Below, piece by piece: positions 1-31,300 of a DNA stretch of 64,000 bases. Within the stretch, counting starts at the first letter, position 1; each line of letters starts with the position of its first letter. The notes beneath the pieces are model-generated. The model saw only the letters and a program-made list of their open reading frames with translations, did not search any database and was not told where the DNA came from. The position numbers were made by a program, and so were the translations under genes. This stretch comes from Synchiropus splendidus (taxonomy: Eukaryota > Chordata > Actinopteri > Syngnathiformes > Callionymidae): the NCBI RefSeq assembly GCF_027744825.2, contig NC_071340.1, positions 7,517,501 through 7,581,500 of the forward strand, written 5' to 3'.

Positions 1-1081
1 CGAAGTTGTTGTTCTACTGTTGAGCTCACTGCCAGCTCTGTGTGAATGATTCCCACCAGAGGAAGAAGGTGTTTGTTCATGTCGAGGCTTGTGATCAAAA
101 ACAAACAGGCAAAGGTTTCAGTGTTTTGTATCCTTGCTTGAGCTCAGGGGGCATCAGATTGAAACACAAAAGCATATTTGCTGAACACTCAGGGCATGAG
201 AGACTAACCAGAATGAGACGGCAGTTTTATTTTTGCATAAATATTTATATGGTTCATCACAGACTCTGCTGCAAAACACAGATCATGTTCTGCCCTTGTT
301 TTCTCTTGCAGCTTTTCTCATTTGTTAGTAACTTCTTCATTACATCTCCTGTGTGTTGTGCTGCTCCCACCTGCTGTGCAGCTGAGCTCACTGCAGTCAG
401 TGATATTTTAAATGCAAATTCTTTCGATAAAACCAAAGAAGTGCAAATGTATTCTGTATAAAAATTTCATTATGGGTGAAAGCGAGCAGATCTAGGAATG
501 TCTTCTCGTGCGTCCTTTTTTCTAGAACAATCTAGGCTAAGATTTGTCATCTTGGATTGCATCATCACCATTTTTGTTACATTTTAAATCAGTCCATTTT
601 GTCCCAACTGTGCTTATTTAAAGGTCCTGCCGGTCATGTGACATGGCAGGCTTAAGTGCAAATTGTCCCCAATGTGCGTTCAGATGACTCTCATACACCG
701 GGGAGAGTCACAATAAAATTTCTCCTGTAGTCTCTTTTGATCTTCCAATTTCTTTCTGTGAAACATCAATACATCAAATGACTGAACTTTGCAAACAGGG
801 GATGCGATGTAAAGATCAGCTACAGGCCTTGAAATCCATGAGGTTAAATGCAAAGCTTCAAAGATGCACCTGACACTTGAGTTTCCAAAAGTTCTGACAA
901 CAGTTGGTGCTTTTGTCGCAGTTCATAAAGTGCAATAACTGAGGTTTTCACATCCCCAGATTGTGTTGCAGAAGTATGATGGATGCAAGCATCTGCTCAT
1001 CGCCATGGAAACGCAAGCTTTTGTTTAATTTTACCAGCTGCTGGTAAATAAACTGTGAGTGTCTCTTTGTGCGTGTGACAG
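1..1081 (+). other. unc13 intron, 3' part
   Basis: This stretch ends in the acceptor gtgtgacag just before the first visible unc13 exon. Its open frame at 42-461 shows no family resemblance and I treat it as chance. There is a small hairpin around 625-650 (CCTGCC paired with GGCAGG). I see nothing else. Confidence 0.6.
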
Positions 1082-4000
1082 CTGGATACAGAAGCAGCGG
1101 ACATCCTCAATGAGCTGCAGGTGAAGCTGAGCACCGTCCTGGACAACTTCAGCACCGTGTTTGCCAAGAGGTGAGTTTGCTGTCATCCTTCTCCGAGGCG
1201 ACGAACATGTGTCTGATGGTGGTCTGGCTGCAGCTTCCAGACTCGCATCAATGGGTGCATGCGTCAGACGGCAGAGATCCTGTACCAGATGAAAGGGCCC
1301 CCGAATCACAACACTGCGGAGGCTGATGCCGAGGCGGCGCTACGACCCCTCATGGAGTTTCTTGATGGAAAGTAAGAGGCGTGACGCGTAATAACAGGAG
1401 CCGCGACAGATCACACAAGAAAAATAGAATATTCATAGTGTATTCATTGTAATAATAAAAACATTAACACCTAGTGGGTTGTGAGTATTCCATTCATAAT
1501 AAAATATATATATATATAGCTGATTATGGCTTACAGCTTAAGAGAACTCAAAAATCCTGTCTCAAAATATTCGAATATTTCCTCAGACCAAGTAAAAAAA
1601 TATATATGTAACAGCAAAACAAAATCAATCATTTGAAAATGCAATTAATCACAGTTTAATGGTATAAGAATATTTGCCACAAGAAGCCACATTTTTCAAT
1701 TTGAATGAATTTGGTTTATTACTGAATCACATGATGGACCCATACATACTTTTAAACAACAAAATATTGTTTGTTTTGCATCAGTTTGACAATAGCACAA
1801 TAAATCACGATGGTGGCTATATTCAAGTTTTTATATCACCTTATTTAAACTAAAGCTCTTTTAATGTCTTGAAAATATTTGTATAAGAATTTCAAGTACA
1901 TTCAGAGTAGTAGAAACCCTTTTTCTTCGAGACATGTTCCATGTTCATGTTCCACGACATGAAGAGAGTGTGGTCACTGCATTCTCCTGCAGCATTCCAG
2001 AGAATGGCGGCTGCGCTGATTCCACCAGTTTCTCACCTGTTTCACTTCTCTTTGATTCAGTCTCAGCATCTTCGCTGACATCTGTGAGAAGACGGTCCTG
2101 AAGCGAATCCTGAAGGACCTGTGGAAGCTGGTCCTGAGCAGCCTGGAGAAGACCGTGGTGCTGCCTCAGAGCAACGACAGCCTGGTCGGCACCCATGCCA
2201 TGTTTCGCTTCTTTGTCTGTGCACTGATGACTTACACAGCGCCATCGCACACCAGCTAGTAGCTGCCAAGACTTACATACCTCCATTTATGAAGACATCA
2301 TGTGTAGATGAGTAGAAATGGCCTGCAAATCTTATTCACTGATGACAAACGATTACTTACTCTCTTCTGCCCCCGGGTGGTTCATCTGTGTCATTGCTGC
2401 TGATGAACCATCAATTTTGAAAAATGATTCATCAGTTAATTCCAACTTCATCTGCCTTTGGCTTATCATCAGCCATCATCTGTAAAATGAATGAGTTCAT
2501 AAAATACTATCATGTGATGGAAGTCATCCAGCTGTCTTCTCTCTGTAGGGTGCTCAGCTGCTCACAGCTGCTAAGGGACTGTCCAACCTGAAGGTAATGC
2601 ACCCGCACCTTCAACAGAGTCGTGAATTCAAGCTACTGAGATCAAGACAGAAATGACTCATGCCATTCTTTAGAATTATTGGAGACCGGTGTATGAGATT
2701 ACATTTTAAGGCTGTTGATTTGAGGGTTTTGAAGCCGTTCAATTGAACAGCCTGTGTAATGACGTCAGACTGTTGTCCTTCACCTGACAGTTGGACGCTG
2801 CTTCAGTGAATGTATGTTTCCTTCTTCAGGGAGGCGGTGAAGCCAAAACTCTCACTCCCAAACAGTGTGTGATTATTGACGCGGGGCTGGAGACCATCAA
2901 GGTTGGTGGATGTCTGATTTATTTCTCACGTCATTCGGCCTTCCAAGGCAGTCTTTCAGTTAGCCAACAGTAGGATGGTTCAAAGCAAAAAGCTGGAGCT
3001 AAACTTAGATATCATAAATCCGGTGTGTGAGAATTTAGCCACAATATTCATGCTGGGAGTCTCCCAAGTCTTATCGCTCTGTCATGAAAGAGTGACACTT
3101 TCATTTTTGTGTCTGCAACGTGTTTAGCTGAGTGAAATTCCCAATCCATCATGCTGTCAAACATCTTCGACTTGTCAGAGGCAGAATGTTTTTCTGTCTT
3201 TAGAATTCAAATTCTCTCATTCTGACTCGTTTGTCTTCAAATGGTGTCAGAGATATTTTTTAGAGCATGCTTGATTGAAGAAGTTTAGTCCCTGTGGTTT
3301 TGTTTGGGAGCCACATGTTTGAAAACACCATCAAAAATATTGATTTATTCTTAAAAAAAAACAAAAAAACAATGAGAGTAGCTTTTAACTGAGTAGCTCA
3401 TAATGCATGGTTAAATATACATCTCAAACTGATGTGATGCAGTGAGACCCAGCATTAAAAATTGAACAAATTCACCTCATTTCTTACATTAATCATTTCT
3501 TTTTTTTCATCAACAGCTGCCACTTATTTTGTAACTCAAACCGTTTTAATTGTTGAGGACTAATTGGCGGTGCACATGCACAAGACACAGTGGTGATAAG
3601 GCACAAACATGCAAACAGGCAGGTGAGACAGTCAGAACTGTATCTGGGTTGAGTGTTAGGTTGCAGTTTTTTTTCCTTCCCCAAAATTCAATATCAATCA
3701 AAATCAATCATTAATGAAGAGTTGACAAAGTCATGTTCTGTAACAAAGTACATGTTGCACTAAAGCACACAGAAATATTAAACAAGTCAGGAAAGGTTAA
3801 ATAACAATAAGCAAATCCAACTTGTGCTTCGAACTAGGTCAAAACCATGTCACTGCCAATTGATCCATCCAAGCCTATATTTGCTTTTTGTTTGCAATAA
3901 TTTACAAATGTACTGTTTCTACAGTCAAACTGCCTTAAACTCTTTAATAAAAGAGTCAGGTATTACATGGAAGGTTTTCTGGTGACAGAATATCTGATTT

Positions 4001-4238
4001 TGAGGCATTGAAGGTGTGTAGGCCGGGCAGCGTCCTTGCACCTGAGCAGAGTTGCCCTCCGGGCCAAGAGAATGTAGACGCTGGTTATTAGACTATACAT
4101 TTTCATTCCACCCAGTCAAGTCAAATAGAGCTTTTACATTCCAGAAATGTTTTTTAATTTTAGACAAAAGAAATATATGACAAACTTATGAAATACATAA
4201 CCAAGGCTTGTTTTACAGAGGACTGAAAAGTGTCGTCC

Positions 4239-4269
<31 letters not shown>

Positions 4270-6151
4270 AATTAAATAAAGAAAATTAAGAAAATAATAG
4301 TTACCCTTCCCTTAATAGCCAGGAAGGTAATTAACATATTCTCCAAGACACTATTACTGAAATAGAGAAAGCGCTTAACAGTAACTATTTACATACCAAA
4401 ATGAATCTGGATGCTTTCTGTTGGATTCAAACAGACATGAGATAAAAGGCAAAGTATGAATTACTTATAGACATAACAGCAGAGGGTAAAGGTATGATTT
4501 TATAGTGACTTGCGTTTCTCGAGTGAAACCAAAAGGCCCCCAGATCTTGACCGATTTATCTGGAGAATTCCTTACAGAGTGTCGGATCTTTTCAAGGCTT
4601 AGGCCATGGTGAGTGTGTGGCTCCGTCTCCAAATAGAGCTTTAAGTGGACATGGTCTGATCTCAACATCAAGATGTTTTGTGAGGGAATCAAAAAATGCT
4701 GTCCAGATTGTATTGAGGCTTGGACACGTCCAGAACATGTGGCCTAAGGAGGGCGCTTATTTTTAATTCTTAAACTGACTGAGCTTAGTTTGTTGAGAGC
4801 GACCTGCTGGAGGAGCTGTCGTGTCATGGATTGAGAGATTTAAAAATATTTATACACTGTCTGTAGTAAGTGTGACATGAGCTTCCGATGAACAACTAAA
4901 CCACACCTTCTCCACCATCAGCAATATTTCCACGCCGGGGGAAACGGGCTGAAGAAGGCGTTTGTGGAGAAAAGTCCCGAGCTGGCGTCCCTGCGTTACG
5001 CGCTCTCACTCTACTCGCAGAGCACAGATGCTCTCATCAAGACTTTCGTCACCACTCAGCACTCTCAGGGTGAACCTCAATTGAACCCACAAAATGTGGT
5101 CATGTGACTTTCAGAGCCCTTCACTGTGTCATTTTCTCACCAGTGCACGACGGGATGGGCATCAGGATCACTGGGAATGAGAAGATCCGACCTGACAGAG
5201 GTGCAGGCTTGTTAATATTGCCCAGTAATCTTAGCAGTGCTGGCATCACACCTTGGTTTGGCCTCTTGCTGCAGGTTCCGGGGTACAGAAGCCGATCGGA
5301 GAAGCTGTTCTGCAAATCGACATGCTGCTTGGGAAGGATCGTAAAGTGGCTGTCAGAGGTAAAATATCTCCTGTTTTTAAATAACTTGTCAGACTTGTGC
5401 AACAGAATCATTCACGTCCCTCCACCGGCAGTGATCGCTGTGAACGACATGAAGTGGCAGACGTCCGGAATGTTCCGACCCTTTGTTGAGGTCTCCATGG
5501 TCGGACCTTTCCTTGCCGACAAGAAGCGAAAGTTCACCACCAAATCCAAGAACAACAGCTGGTCGGCCAAGTTCAACGAGTCTTTCCAGTTGTGAGTTTG
5601 AATCCTGCCTGTTCTGAGTGTGTCGTGTTACAGGCTCATACCTGAGCAGCCAGGCTCTCCTGCCGCACTCGCCTGCTCTGTATTAGGTTTCAGCGCACTG
5701 TTCTGGTTCGGGCTGCTACTTTAGAACGGTATTATGAGGTAACAAACTGCGATGGATGTTGGATGGAAAAGAATCATCAGATCACATCAATTGATGTCTT
5801 TATTTGACTGTTTAATTGTCTCAGTTGACAGTTGAGAAGTACTGCTGACCTTCTGCTGGTCTTTTCAGTGTTCTAGGTAAAGAGTCTCCAGATTGCTACG
5901 AGCTCCAGGTAGGAGTGAAGGATTACTGCTTCGGCAGGGCGGACCGCGTGGTCGGCGTTGCTGTGCTCCAGCTGCGAGATGTTGCTGACCGGAAGAGTTG
6001 CGTGTGCTGGTGCCCTCTGGGAGCGCGCATACAGACGGATGAGACCGGCATGACGGTGATGCGCATCCTGTCTCAGCGACCTGCGGACGAAGTTGCTAAA
6101 GAGTTCGTGAAGCTGAAGTCTGAAACGCGACCTGCAGAGGAGGGAAGATGA
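1082..6151 (+). CDS. UNC13/Munc13-family synaptic priming protein, C-terminal part (5' end outside window)
   Basis: Ten exons join in frame: 1082-1170, 1234-1371, 2061-2184, 2549-2593, 2830-2901, 4922-5069, 5144-5200, 5275-5358, 5432-5591 and 5869-6151. They give 1200 nt, or 399 residues plus TGA. Seen: the first half reads as the end of the MUN/MHD2 helical region ([32 protein letters not shown]). From about residue 250 comes the C-terminal C2 domain ([44 protein letters not shown]), ending in [12 protein letters not shown]. Known: UNC13 proteins open syntaxin and prime synaptic vesicles at the presynaptic membrane, and this tail is typical of UNC13A/B/C and absent from the distant UNC13D. 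The paralogue cannot be fixed from the tail alone, so no symbol is given. All junctions are GT-AG. The donor after 2184 (gtcggc) is weak but is the only one that keeps the family alignment. Upstream exons lie left of the window. Confidence 0.93.
2902..4921 (+). other. large unc13 intron (about 2 kb)
   Basis: This is noncoding sequence between the exon ending LETIK and the exon starting QYFHAGG. It holds a TAA microsatellite near 4239-4268. The stretch at about 4000-4760 has the uneven composition of an old repeat (minus-strand open frame 4465-4692), but I could not assign it to a family. Confidence 0.6.
4239..4268. repeat. (TAA)n microsatellite
   Basis: About ten uninterrupted AAT/TAA units lie inside the large unc13 intron. 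Confidence 0.95.
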
Positions 6152-7850
6152 GAGCCACCTCTCGATTATTGACTGAGGCAGCCGCACGCCTGACCAAATG
6201 GGGACATTGGATGTTACACACAACACTATACACTACCAAGAGCTACTTTCAGGATCCTGTGAAACCTTGAGGAAGCACCAAGTTACATAAAAAGATTAAA
6301 CAAGTCTGAATTAAACGATGTTGTCGAAAAACAAAAGATTTTCATTAGGCAGCCAACCGATTTTGTCGAACCTCCCTAATGAAAACGCCAAATATGTTGA
6401 AAATGCTTTCGGAAGCCTTAGACGTTATTGTGGAACTTCAGTGGAAGTACTGTTCTTACTTGAGTTTGCTTGTTTAATACGGGCTTCACGGTGACAATAA
6501 CGGATGTGTTAGTGTCATGACAGCAGATTCGATGTGGCCAGACATGAGTGCACGTAGTGGTGTCTGAAGAGTTGGGACAGCATCGGCATTTTGGATAAAG
6601 GTCAATATGGGACGCCCCTGCTTTTCACTTATTACAGACATTCCAACATAGGAACGGATGTGTTGAGCCCAAATGTATTTCTGTTTGATCATTTTGAAAC
6701 TGAGAAACATCCAAGGTTTACTCTGCTTTTGCTGTTACCATTCCCTTTGTAGCTGCTGACTCGCACTAGAGGAGGCTGGCAAGTGCGGTGCCCTATGTTG
6801 TGAGTAGTTCAGCCCAGTCGACTCGTATGTCTCACTCTTACGAGCGCACTCCAACAATGGAGCGGCACAAATCAAGGATACATGGACAGAGACATTTGAA
6901 TCATGATTCTCTCAATGTATTCTTGTGTCCTTCCTATTATATGTGGAGCAACTTCAGATGTGAAACAAGAGATTTAAGGTGCCGCTGCCTGAATGTCGTT
7001 TCACCAGGACTCGGTCTCTCCTGAGCTCTACACTGAATACCAGATGACTGAGCTTGTGTCATCGTCACAGCTAGACACAACTGAAGACCACTAGCTAACT
7101 CAAATGTCGTTTGACCCGTCGCCTTTGGGTTGAACTCTGTATGAGTTGGATATTTGCATCTGCTGCCGTCAAAAACACAACCCTGATATACTTGAACATG
7201 TTTGTTGCGTGAGCTGACCAGGCTAAAAACTGCTATGAAACGTGAACGGTGATGTTTTACTGGCTATGTCGATACTTGGACTTGTGGATCATGTTGTTTG
7301 TAGCATTCCACAACAACAAAATACAGCTTCTTTGAGCTGACTAAAAGAAGGGAAGAATATCGGGTCCAGCTTTGGGACTTTTGCCAAATGTTCAGCTGAA
7401 CGGTGGTGGACATGTAGAGGACAATACTGCGAAAGGTTTTTCTGGACATACTTTTGTTTACAATTTTCAATTTTGAGCAAACAAGAGAATTCACACAACA
7501 GCCTTTCCAGATGTACTGACAAATTCTTATCTCATTCGTAGGAGCAGCAAGTCTAAGGTTGGACTTGATCAGTCTACCATGTGCCAAGGAACTCCGGTTC
7601 CCTCACAGTGCTACTGTATTTCATTTAATGTTGTAAGTTGTTTGCAGACTGTTGCGCCATAGTGGACTGTTTAGGATGGGTTTGTACAGCCACAGCATGT
7701 TTATTGTACACAAACGGATCTAGAATTGTGTTCTTTTTCCTTGTATGTATTGTAAATGATCAAGATGGAACTAATGTATGTAAAGTATGTCAAATGTCGA
7801 ATATCATTGTAACAATATTTTGTATATAAAAATATTTATAAATCAAGAAG
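6152..7850 (+). other. unc13 3' untranslated region
   Basis: This follows the TGA at 6149-6151. No intron or further coding signal is visible and the composition is UTR-like. The likely end is an AT-rich stretch at 7815-7845 with a variant signal TATAAA (7823 onward), followed by GT-rich sequence (gtggtctgtgttt). The end point is inferred, since no canonical AATAAA is present there. Confidence 0.5.
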
Positions 7851-8120
7851 TGGTCTGTGTTTAATAATTCGAGAGGTCAACACCACAAACTCACTCAGGA
7901 CCGAGTCTCAAATTTCAGTCAAAGCAAGTAACTAAACCGCTGATCCATTTTAGGGTCAGTTCCATAAACCAATTCATTATCAAAGTATTTAGGAATGTTT
8001 CTTGGCCAGTTTGAAGAGGTCATTGTCCCTAACTCTAACAACAAACTTCCAAATAAGATGCTCAGTAATCCCCAACAAGATGACGGATAAATGTTTCTGA
8101 TAGTTAGTCATATATATACT

Positions 8121-8124
8121 GTGC

Positions 8125-8206
<82 letters not shown>
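8121..8206. repeat. compound (GT)n(AT)n microsatellite
   Basis: About ten GT units run directly into some 32 AT units, ending in actgtactgta. It lies in the short spacer between unc13 and mapk1. Minus-strand open frames here (Tyr-Ile runs) are artefacts of the repeat. Confidence 0.97.
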
Positions 8207-8299
8207 TGTACTGTATGTACACTGTACATGATAAAGAATGACGTCCATGTCAACCACTAGATGGCGCCGATGATGAGGAAACCACTGAGTGGAAAAGAA

Positions 8300-8524
8300 A
8301 CGACAACAGAGCGTCACGTGACCGCCTCCGTTATTTCCTGCAGCAGCCTCCGTCAGCTCAGCGGAGCTCCGGTGCTTCTGAACGCTCGCTGTCCTCTTGC
8401 AAACAGTCCTCTCTAGGCCTTTGACACTCAGAACCCAGCTGACGACGGACTATAAGGCGCTGACTGAAGCCGAAGCGTGTTGGTTGCTTCCGTGATATCC
8501 ACTAGAGAAGAGCCAGTGTTAGTA
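8300..8524 (+). promoter_or_regulatory. mapk1: mapk1 promoter and 5'UTR
   Basis: The sequence just upstream of the mapk1 ATG turns GC-rich and TATA-less. It holds a perfect palindromic E-box GTCACGTGAC at 8313-8322, the kind bound by USF and MiT/TFE factors. The start context agtaATGGCG is acceptable for translation. The transcription start cannot be placed. Only about 0.7 kb separates it from the inferred unc13 3' end. Confidence 0.6.
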
Positions 8525-27146
<18,622 letters not shown>

Positions 27147-27195
27147 CAGCTCACACAGGTGAGTCTCATCCTCCATCCTCCAGCGTGTGCTATGG

Positions 27196-27233
27196 AAGGT
27201 TGCACACGCTGCACACGCTGCACATGCTGCAGT
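27196..27233. repeat. 9-bp tandem repeat
   Basis: Three copies of tgcacacgc (the last with one change) lie just after the mapk1 stop exon. Confidence 0.8.
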
Positions 27234-27801
27234 ACTGTAGGTAACAGAGTGATGTGCTGCAAAGTTTCACCTGAAATTAGATATTATAATAATGAGATAT
27301 TGCTTATTATCTGTGTCTGTGCTGCTGAGCTGCAGCTGCTCTCTCTGGCTGTTTCTGATAAAGACAGTGTTTCAGAGTCGGCCTGTAATTGTTGTGCTGC
27401 CGTCGTTGGAGTGACGTCCGATACAGGAAGCAGCATGACACTAAATTACTGCAGCGTACGCATCATCGCTGCTCCTCTCAGCAGTGTGGCTTCTATTTTC
27501 AGCTCCAAGTATTTCACCGGCCGCAGGCATGGCGGCCATTCATCTCTCATTCACTCTCTCTGCTGTGTTTTTGTCAGATTGCTGGGTAGTAATGGCTAAA
27601 GTACATATTAATTCCATCCTCCCTGCTGTAAGACTCTTCAACATAACGCTCTCTGATGTTAGCACCTGGAGTTACACTCTCAAAAGCCTCTGTGTTCCTG
27701 CAGAACAGCTGAGGGAGTGGAGGCCTACGTGGGTCTCTTTTCTGCGACAGCTGCCTCTGCGACCTTATTCAATGAGGGCTGGGTGATTAAATGGTCTATA
27801 G

Positions 27802-28370
27802 GAAGGGTTCTTAACATTTTTGATCTCGGGGCCCACCTTTCCCAGAACAAATGGGCCTGGGGCCCATTCAAGTAATTGGGCTTATTCATGACTCTTGATT
27901 TCATTTCTGATCTGTAACCATATTTAATCAACTTACACATTTACAAATCACAACCTTGTGAAATGACATGAAACCATGTGATCATCACAAATATATAACT
28001 GTTGAGAAAATTGGCGGGAAAAAAAAAAGTTCAATAAAAAATTAAAAAAATTAAATAAAGCCATGTCTCGATATCATAAAATAGAAATAATGTATTTTAT
28101 TTAAACTCCAAAGAAGTGAAGTGTAAATAAAGGTATCGCCATTTCAAAACTGCTTCAACAGGTGCTTTCATGAACAGTTTTTACTGTTGGTAAAACGTTA
28201 TCACTTTCTTTGTCATTTTTTTCTTTTCAAGAACTTCTCCATAGTTGTTAACTATCATGGATTTGCAGCTGTCAAGTCAATTCAATGACACACTACTGCC
28301 CACCATACATGGCTCATGTAAAAAACCAAATGTGTAAAACAAAAGTTTAGCAGTCCTCTAAGAGTCACTG
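27802..28370. mobile_element. non-autonomous hAT element with 8-bp target duplication
   Basis: A perfect 8-bp direct repeat gtctatag flanks the element (27794-27801 and 28371-28378), the duplication size of hAT insertions. The ends are decayed hAT termini: left gaagggttcttaac, right agagtcactg, whose complement begins cagtg. The inner left part (ctcggggcccacctttccca) resembles common fish hAT MITEs. The 569-bp body has no transposase frame. It lies in the probable last intron of mapk1. Confidence 0.8.
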
Positions 28371-31300
28371 GTCTATAGTCATGGCACATTTGTGGACAAT
28401 CTCCATTATTGACCCTCACCCTGCTCCTCCTTTAAACCCAGACTGCAGAGGTAGGTGAAGTAATTTCGGCTTCGGATGTGTTCTCGAGGCAGGGCTACCT
28501 GGCGTTTCTGCCGACGACTGACGTCTGATGCTTTTAATTTTCCAGTGACAGCAGAACCCATCTGTTGCAACTCATTGTTAATGTCTAGTGTGTAGCACAT
28601 ACTCAAAAACATAAATAAAACATTTAGAAGTTCGATCGCGGCATGTCCTGTTTCTCGTGACATCACAATACAGATTTTGCAAAACCATTGACAACAAGAT
28701 TTATATTGAACACATTTATTAATATTCATGATTTTGTGAGTTACCTCCACTGATATCTTTTGCAGTGACATCACTGGAAAAGCAGCACGTGGTGCGCAAA
28801 CCCCTAAATGTTTTCTGTACATTTTGTGTGTGTATTACAGCCCAAACGTCAGTGGTGAGTAGATATCAACCAGCAGCTGCAACAGAGTTCGGGTTGTTCT
28901 TTGCTGAAGGAAAAAAAATAACCGTATCAGTGCTGGGTAGCTCCGCCTTGAGAAAATATGAGAAGCCGAAAACGATTGACCTCCATCCGGCTTTCTGGAC
29001 ACACCTCTCTTTTTTGACCACCTGAGGTCGCCATATTCTGAATCTGACTCATGATGAAGACGTGCTCGTCTTACATATGGCGTGTGAATACTCTCGGTGG
29101 GAGGATTGAGTTCTACTAGAATGTCTAATAAAAAAAGTCTACATTTAATTTTAATTTGTTAATATATATTCACTTTCCCTAGATGAGTTTGTAGTATAAA
29201 CCACCGTGGTTTGGACTTGATCAGTGAGCTGAGAAGAGATTGTTTTGCGTTATTTTTACTCCACTTACTTTAATTTGCTTTGTTGTGAAAGATTCAGGAG
29301 ATTGTTCATATATTCTTTATGTATTGTTACTATAACCGCTACACTTGATGTTAGAGTCATTCCGTGTGTTGTGCACGGTGGATGAGTGGTGTGCAGTGTT
29401 AAGTCAGTCTGTTGGTGGGTGTGACTGCTCGTATGCGACGGGACGTGCGTGCTGGCGTGTTGACATAGAAAGTGTTATGGAAGCCAGAGAAGCACACTAG
29501 TTTTTGACCGTGCTATCGTTATTTTTATTTGGAATACTGCAGTTGTATTGTCACCAGAAGAAGGATTTCAATAAATCCCATCAAAAGGAATAGCTGTGGA
29601 TATTTTCTTGCTTGGAAGACACGCGTCAACTATAGGCTCGACTTTTTGGAAAAGACGAGACGTCTTTTCCAAAGACAGTTACATTTAATTTGCTTCGTTG
29701 TTTGTTTAATGTCAAACTGTTTTAGTCATTGTAGTTTGTTTTCATTACAGGTGCTTTAAGAACTGGCATTTTGGAGAAAAAAAAACTCTGGTTTGATGGC
29801 GATCCTATGAAATATATGATGTGCAAAAAATAGTGGGGTTCTTTTTTTGCCATATCACCCAGCCCCATCATCAAACCAAGTTTTATGAAGCAAAGTTGTA
29901 TGTAAATAACTAATGCATTCCTGAGAAAATATTACATTAGATTAGGTGAACAAATATTAAGATGACATATGGGAAGCTAAAATGGAAGGAGATAGATTTA
30001 TTTAATGAAAATCATTAATAATATAGAAGTGATAAAGTGACAAAAGTGAAAAACGCTGCAGACCCAAGGTTTGTCTTGAAATGTGGTTGACTGTAGCAAC
30101 AGCGCTCTCTGGTGTCTCTGAAAGAGATTGTCATGTTGTTTAACACTTGCCTAATGCAGTTTTCCTACTTGTAATGGAGGACTGTGCGTCTAATGTTTGC
30201 TTATTGACTTGCCAACGTTTTGTGCGTGTGTGTCGTCTCCAGCAGCCGACTGTGTGGACGATCTTCTGCCACTGCTCCTCCCGCCTCCACGCTGTTGCTG
30301 TGACCTTCTGATTTGTCTCCATCACCTACGGTCCCACTCGTCCCGTCCACTTTGCTCAGGAACGGCGTCAGGAATCAATCACTCTCACTCTGAGGTTCAT
30401 TTTGTGGGTGGGTGGGTGGGGGTGGTCTACATCACTACTGGCTGTCCTGGGCCTGGTAGTGTTTCTGTTCAAAAGCCAACATAAATGTAACTGACGTCAG
30501 GTTCTACTTCAGTGCTGTGTTTTTTTGGTCCTTAAAAGTGACGTAGGAAGACTTCCCTGCTGCGACCGTGCAACTGCACCACTCACAATCTGAAACAAGA
30601 CTTTTTTTTCTTCAATGGAAATTGTCAGGTTTAGCCTCCACATGACTCCACCAGGCCTCAAAGCCATTCCGGCTGCTCTCACGCTGGCCCGCGAGGCCTC
30701 ATGATCAGGCTGCACAATGTCAGGAGGCGTCGCCATCTTGATTTTTGTTGCTGTCTTGCAGTCATTTAAAATCACTTTTTTAGCTCCTTTTTTGCGTTTT
30801 TAAATGAATTTGATTTTTTTTTAAGTATTTTTATAATCCATTAGTCATGACCATTTAAGTCAGCCTGACCTTTCTTTGATCATTTTGTGCAGCCCTGATA
30901 TAAATCTAGGTTCATCTCCCGTACGGAGCGAGCTGTTCTCATCACAAGATGGACAAAAGAATCGAGGGGGTTCTTCCTTGTTTCTCAGTGTTGCAGTAGG
31001 AAAGTCACCGTTAGATCTATCCATCGAAATATGCTTGATGTGACTCCTTCTCCTGGTGTGTCGTCTCAGTGGATCTGTCGCCTTGTCAGAAGAAAACTGT
31101 GCCCTCTGCATGACTGTTAAAAGCTCCGCATACAAAGACGACCACGACGTTAAAGTGCCACACGAGCCGCCGGCTCCTCTTCTGTTCCGCCGCCATCACT
31201 TCCTGATCACATGGTGCTTTTCTCTCTTTCTGTTCACCATCGTCGAGCCGACCTCCATACGTCACGTCCATCACGTCGCCGTTGCTAAAAAGGAGAATAA

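Noticed and set aside
7989..8317. Minus-strand open frames rich in Tyr-Ile
   Set aside because: They are translations of the AT microsatellite.
27159..27599. 146-codon + strand open frame after mapk1
   Set aside because: It begins at a splice donor in the mapk1 3'UTR intron and is driven by the tgcacacgc repeat (Cys-Thr-Arg runs).
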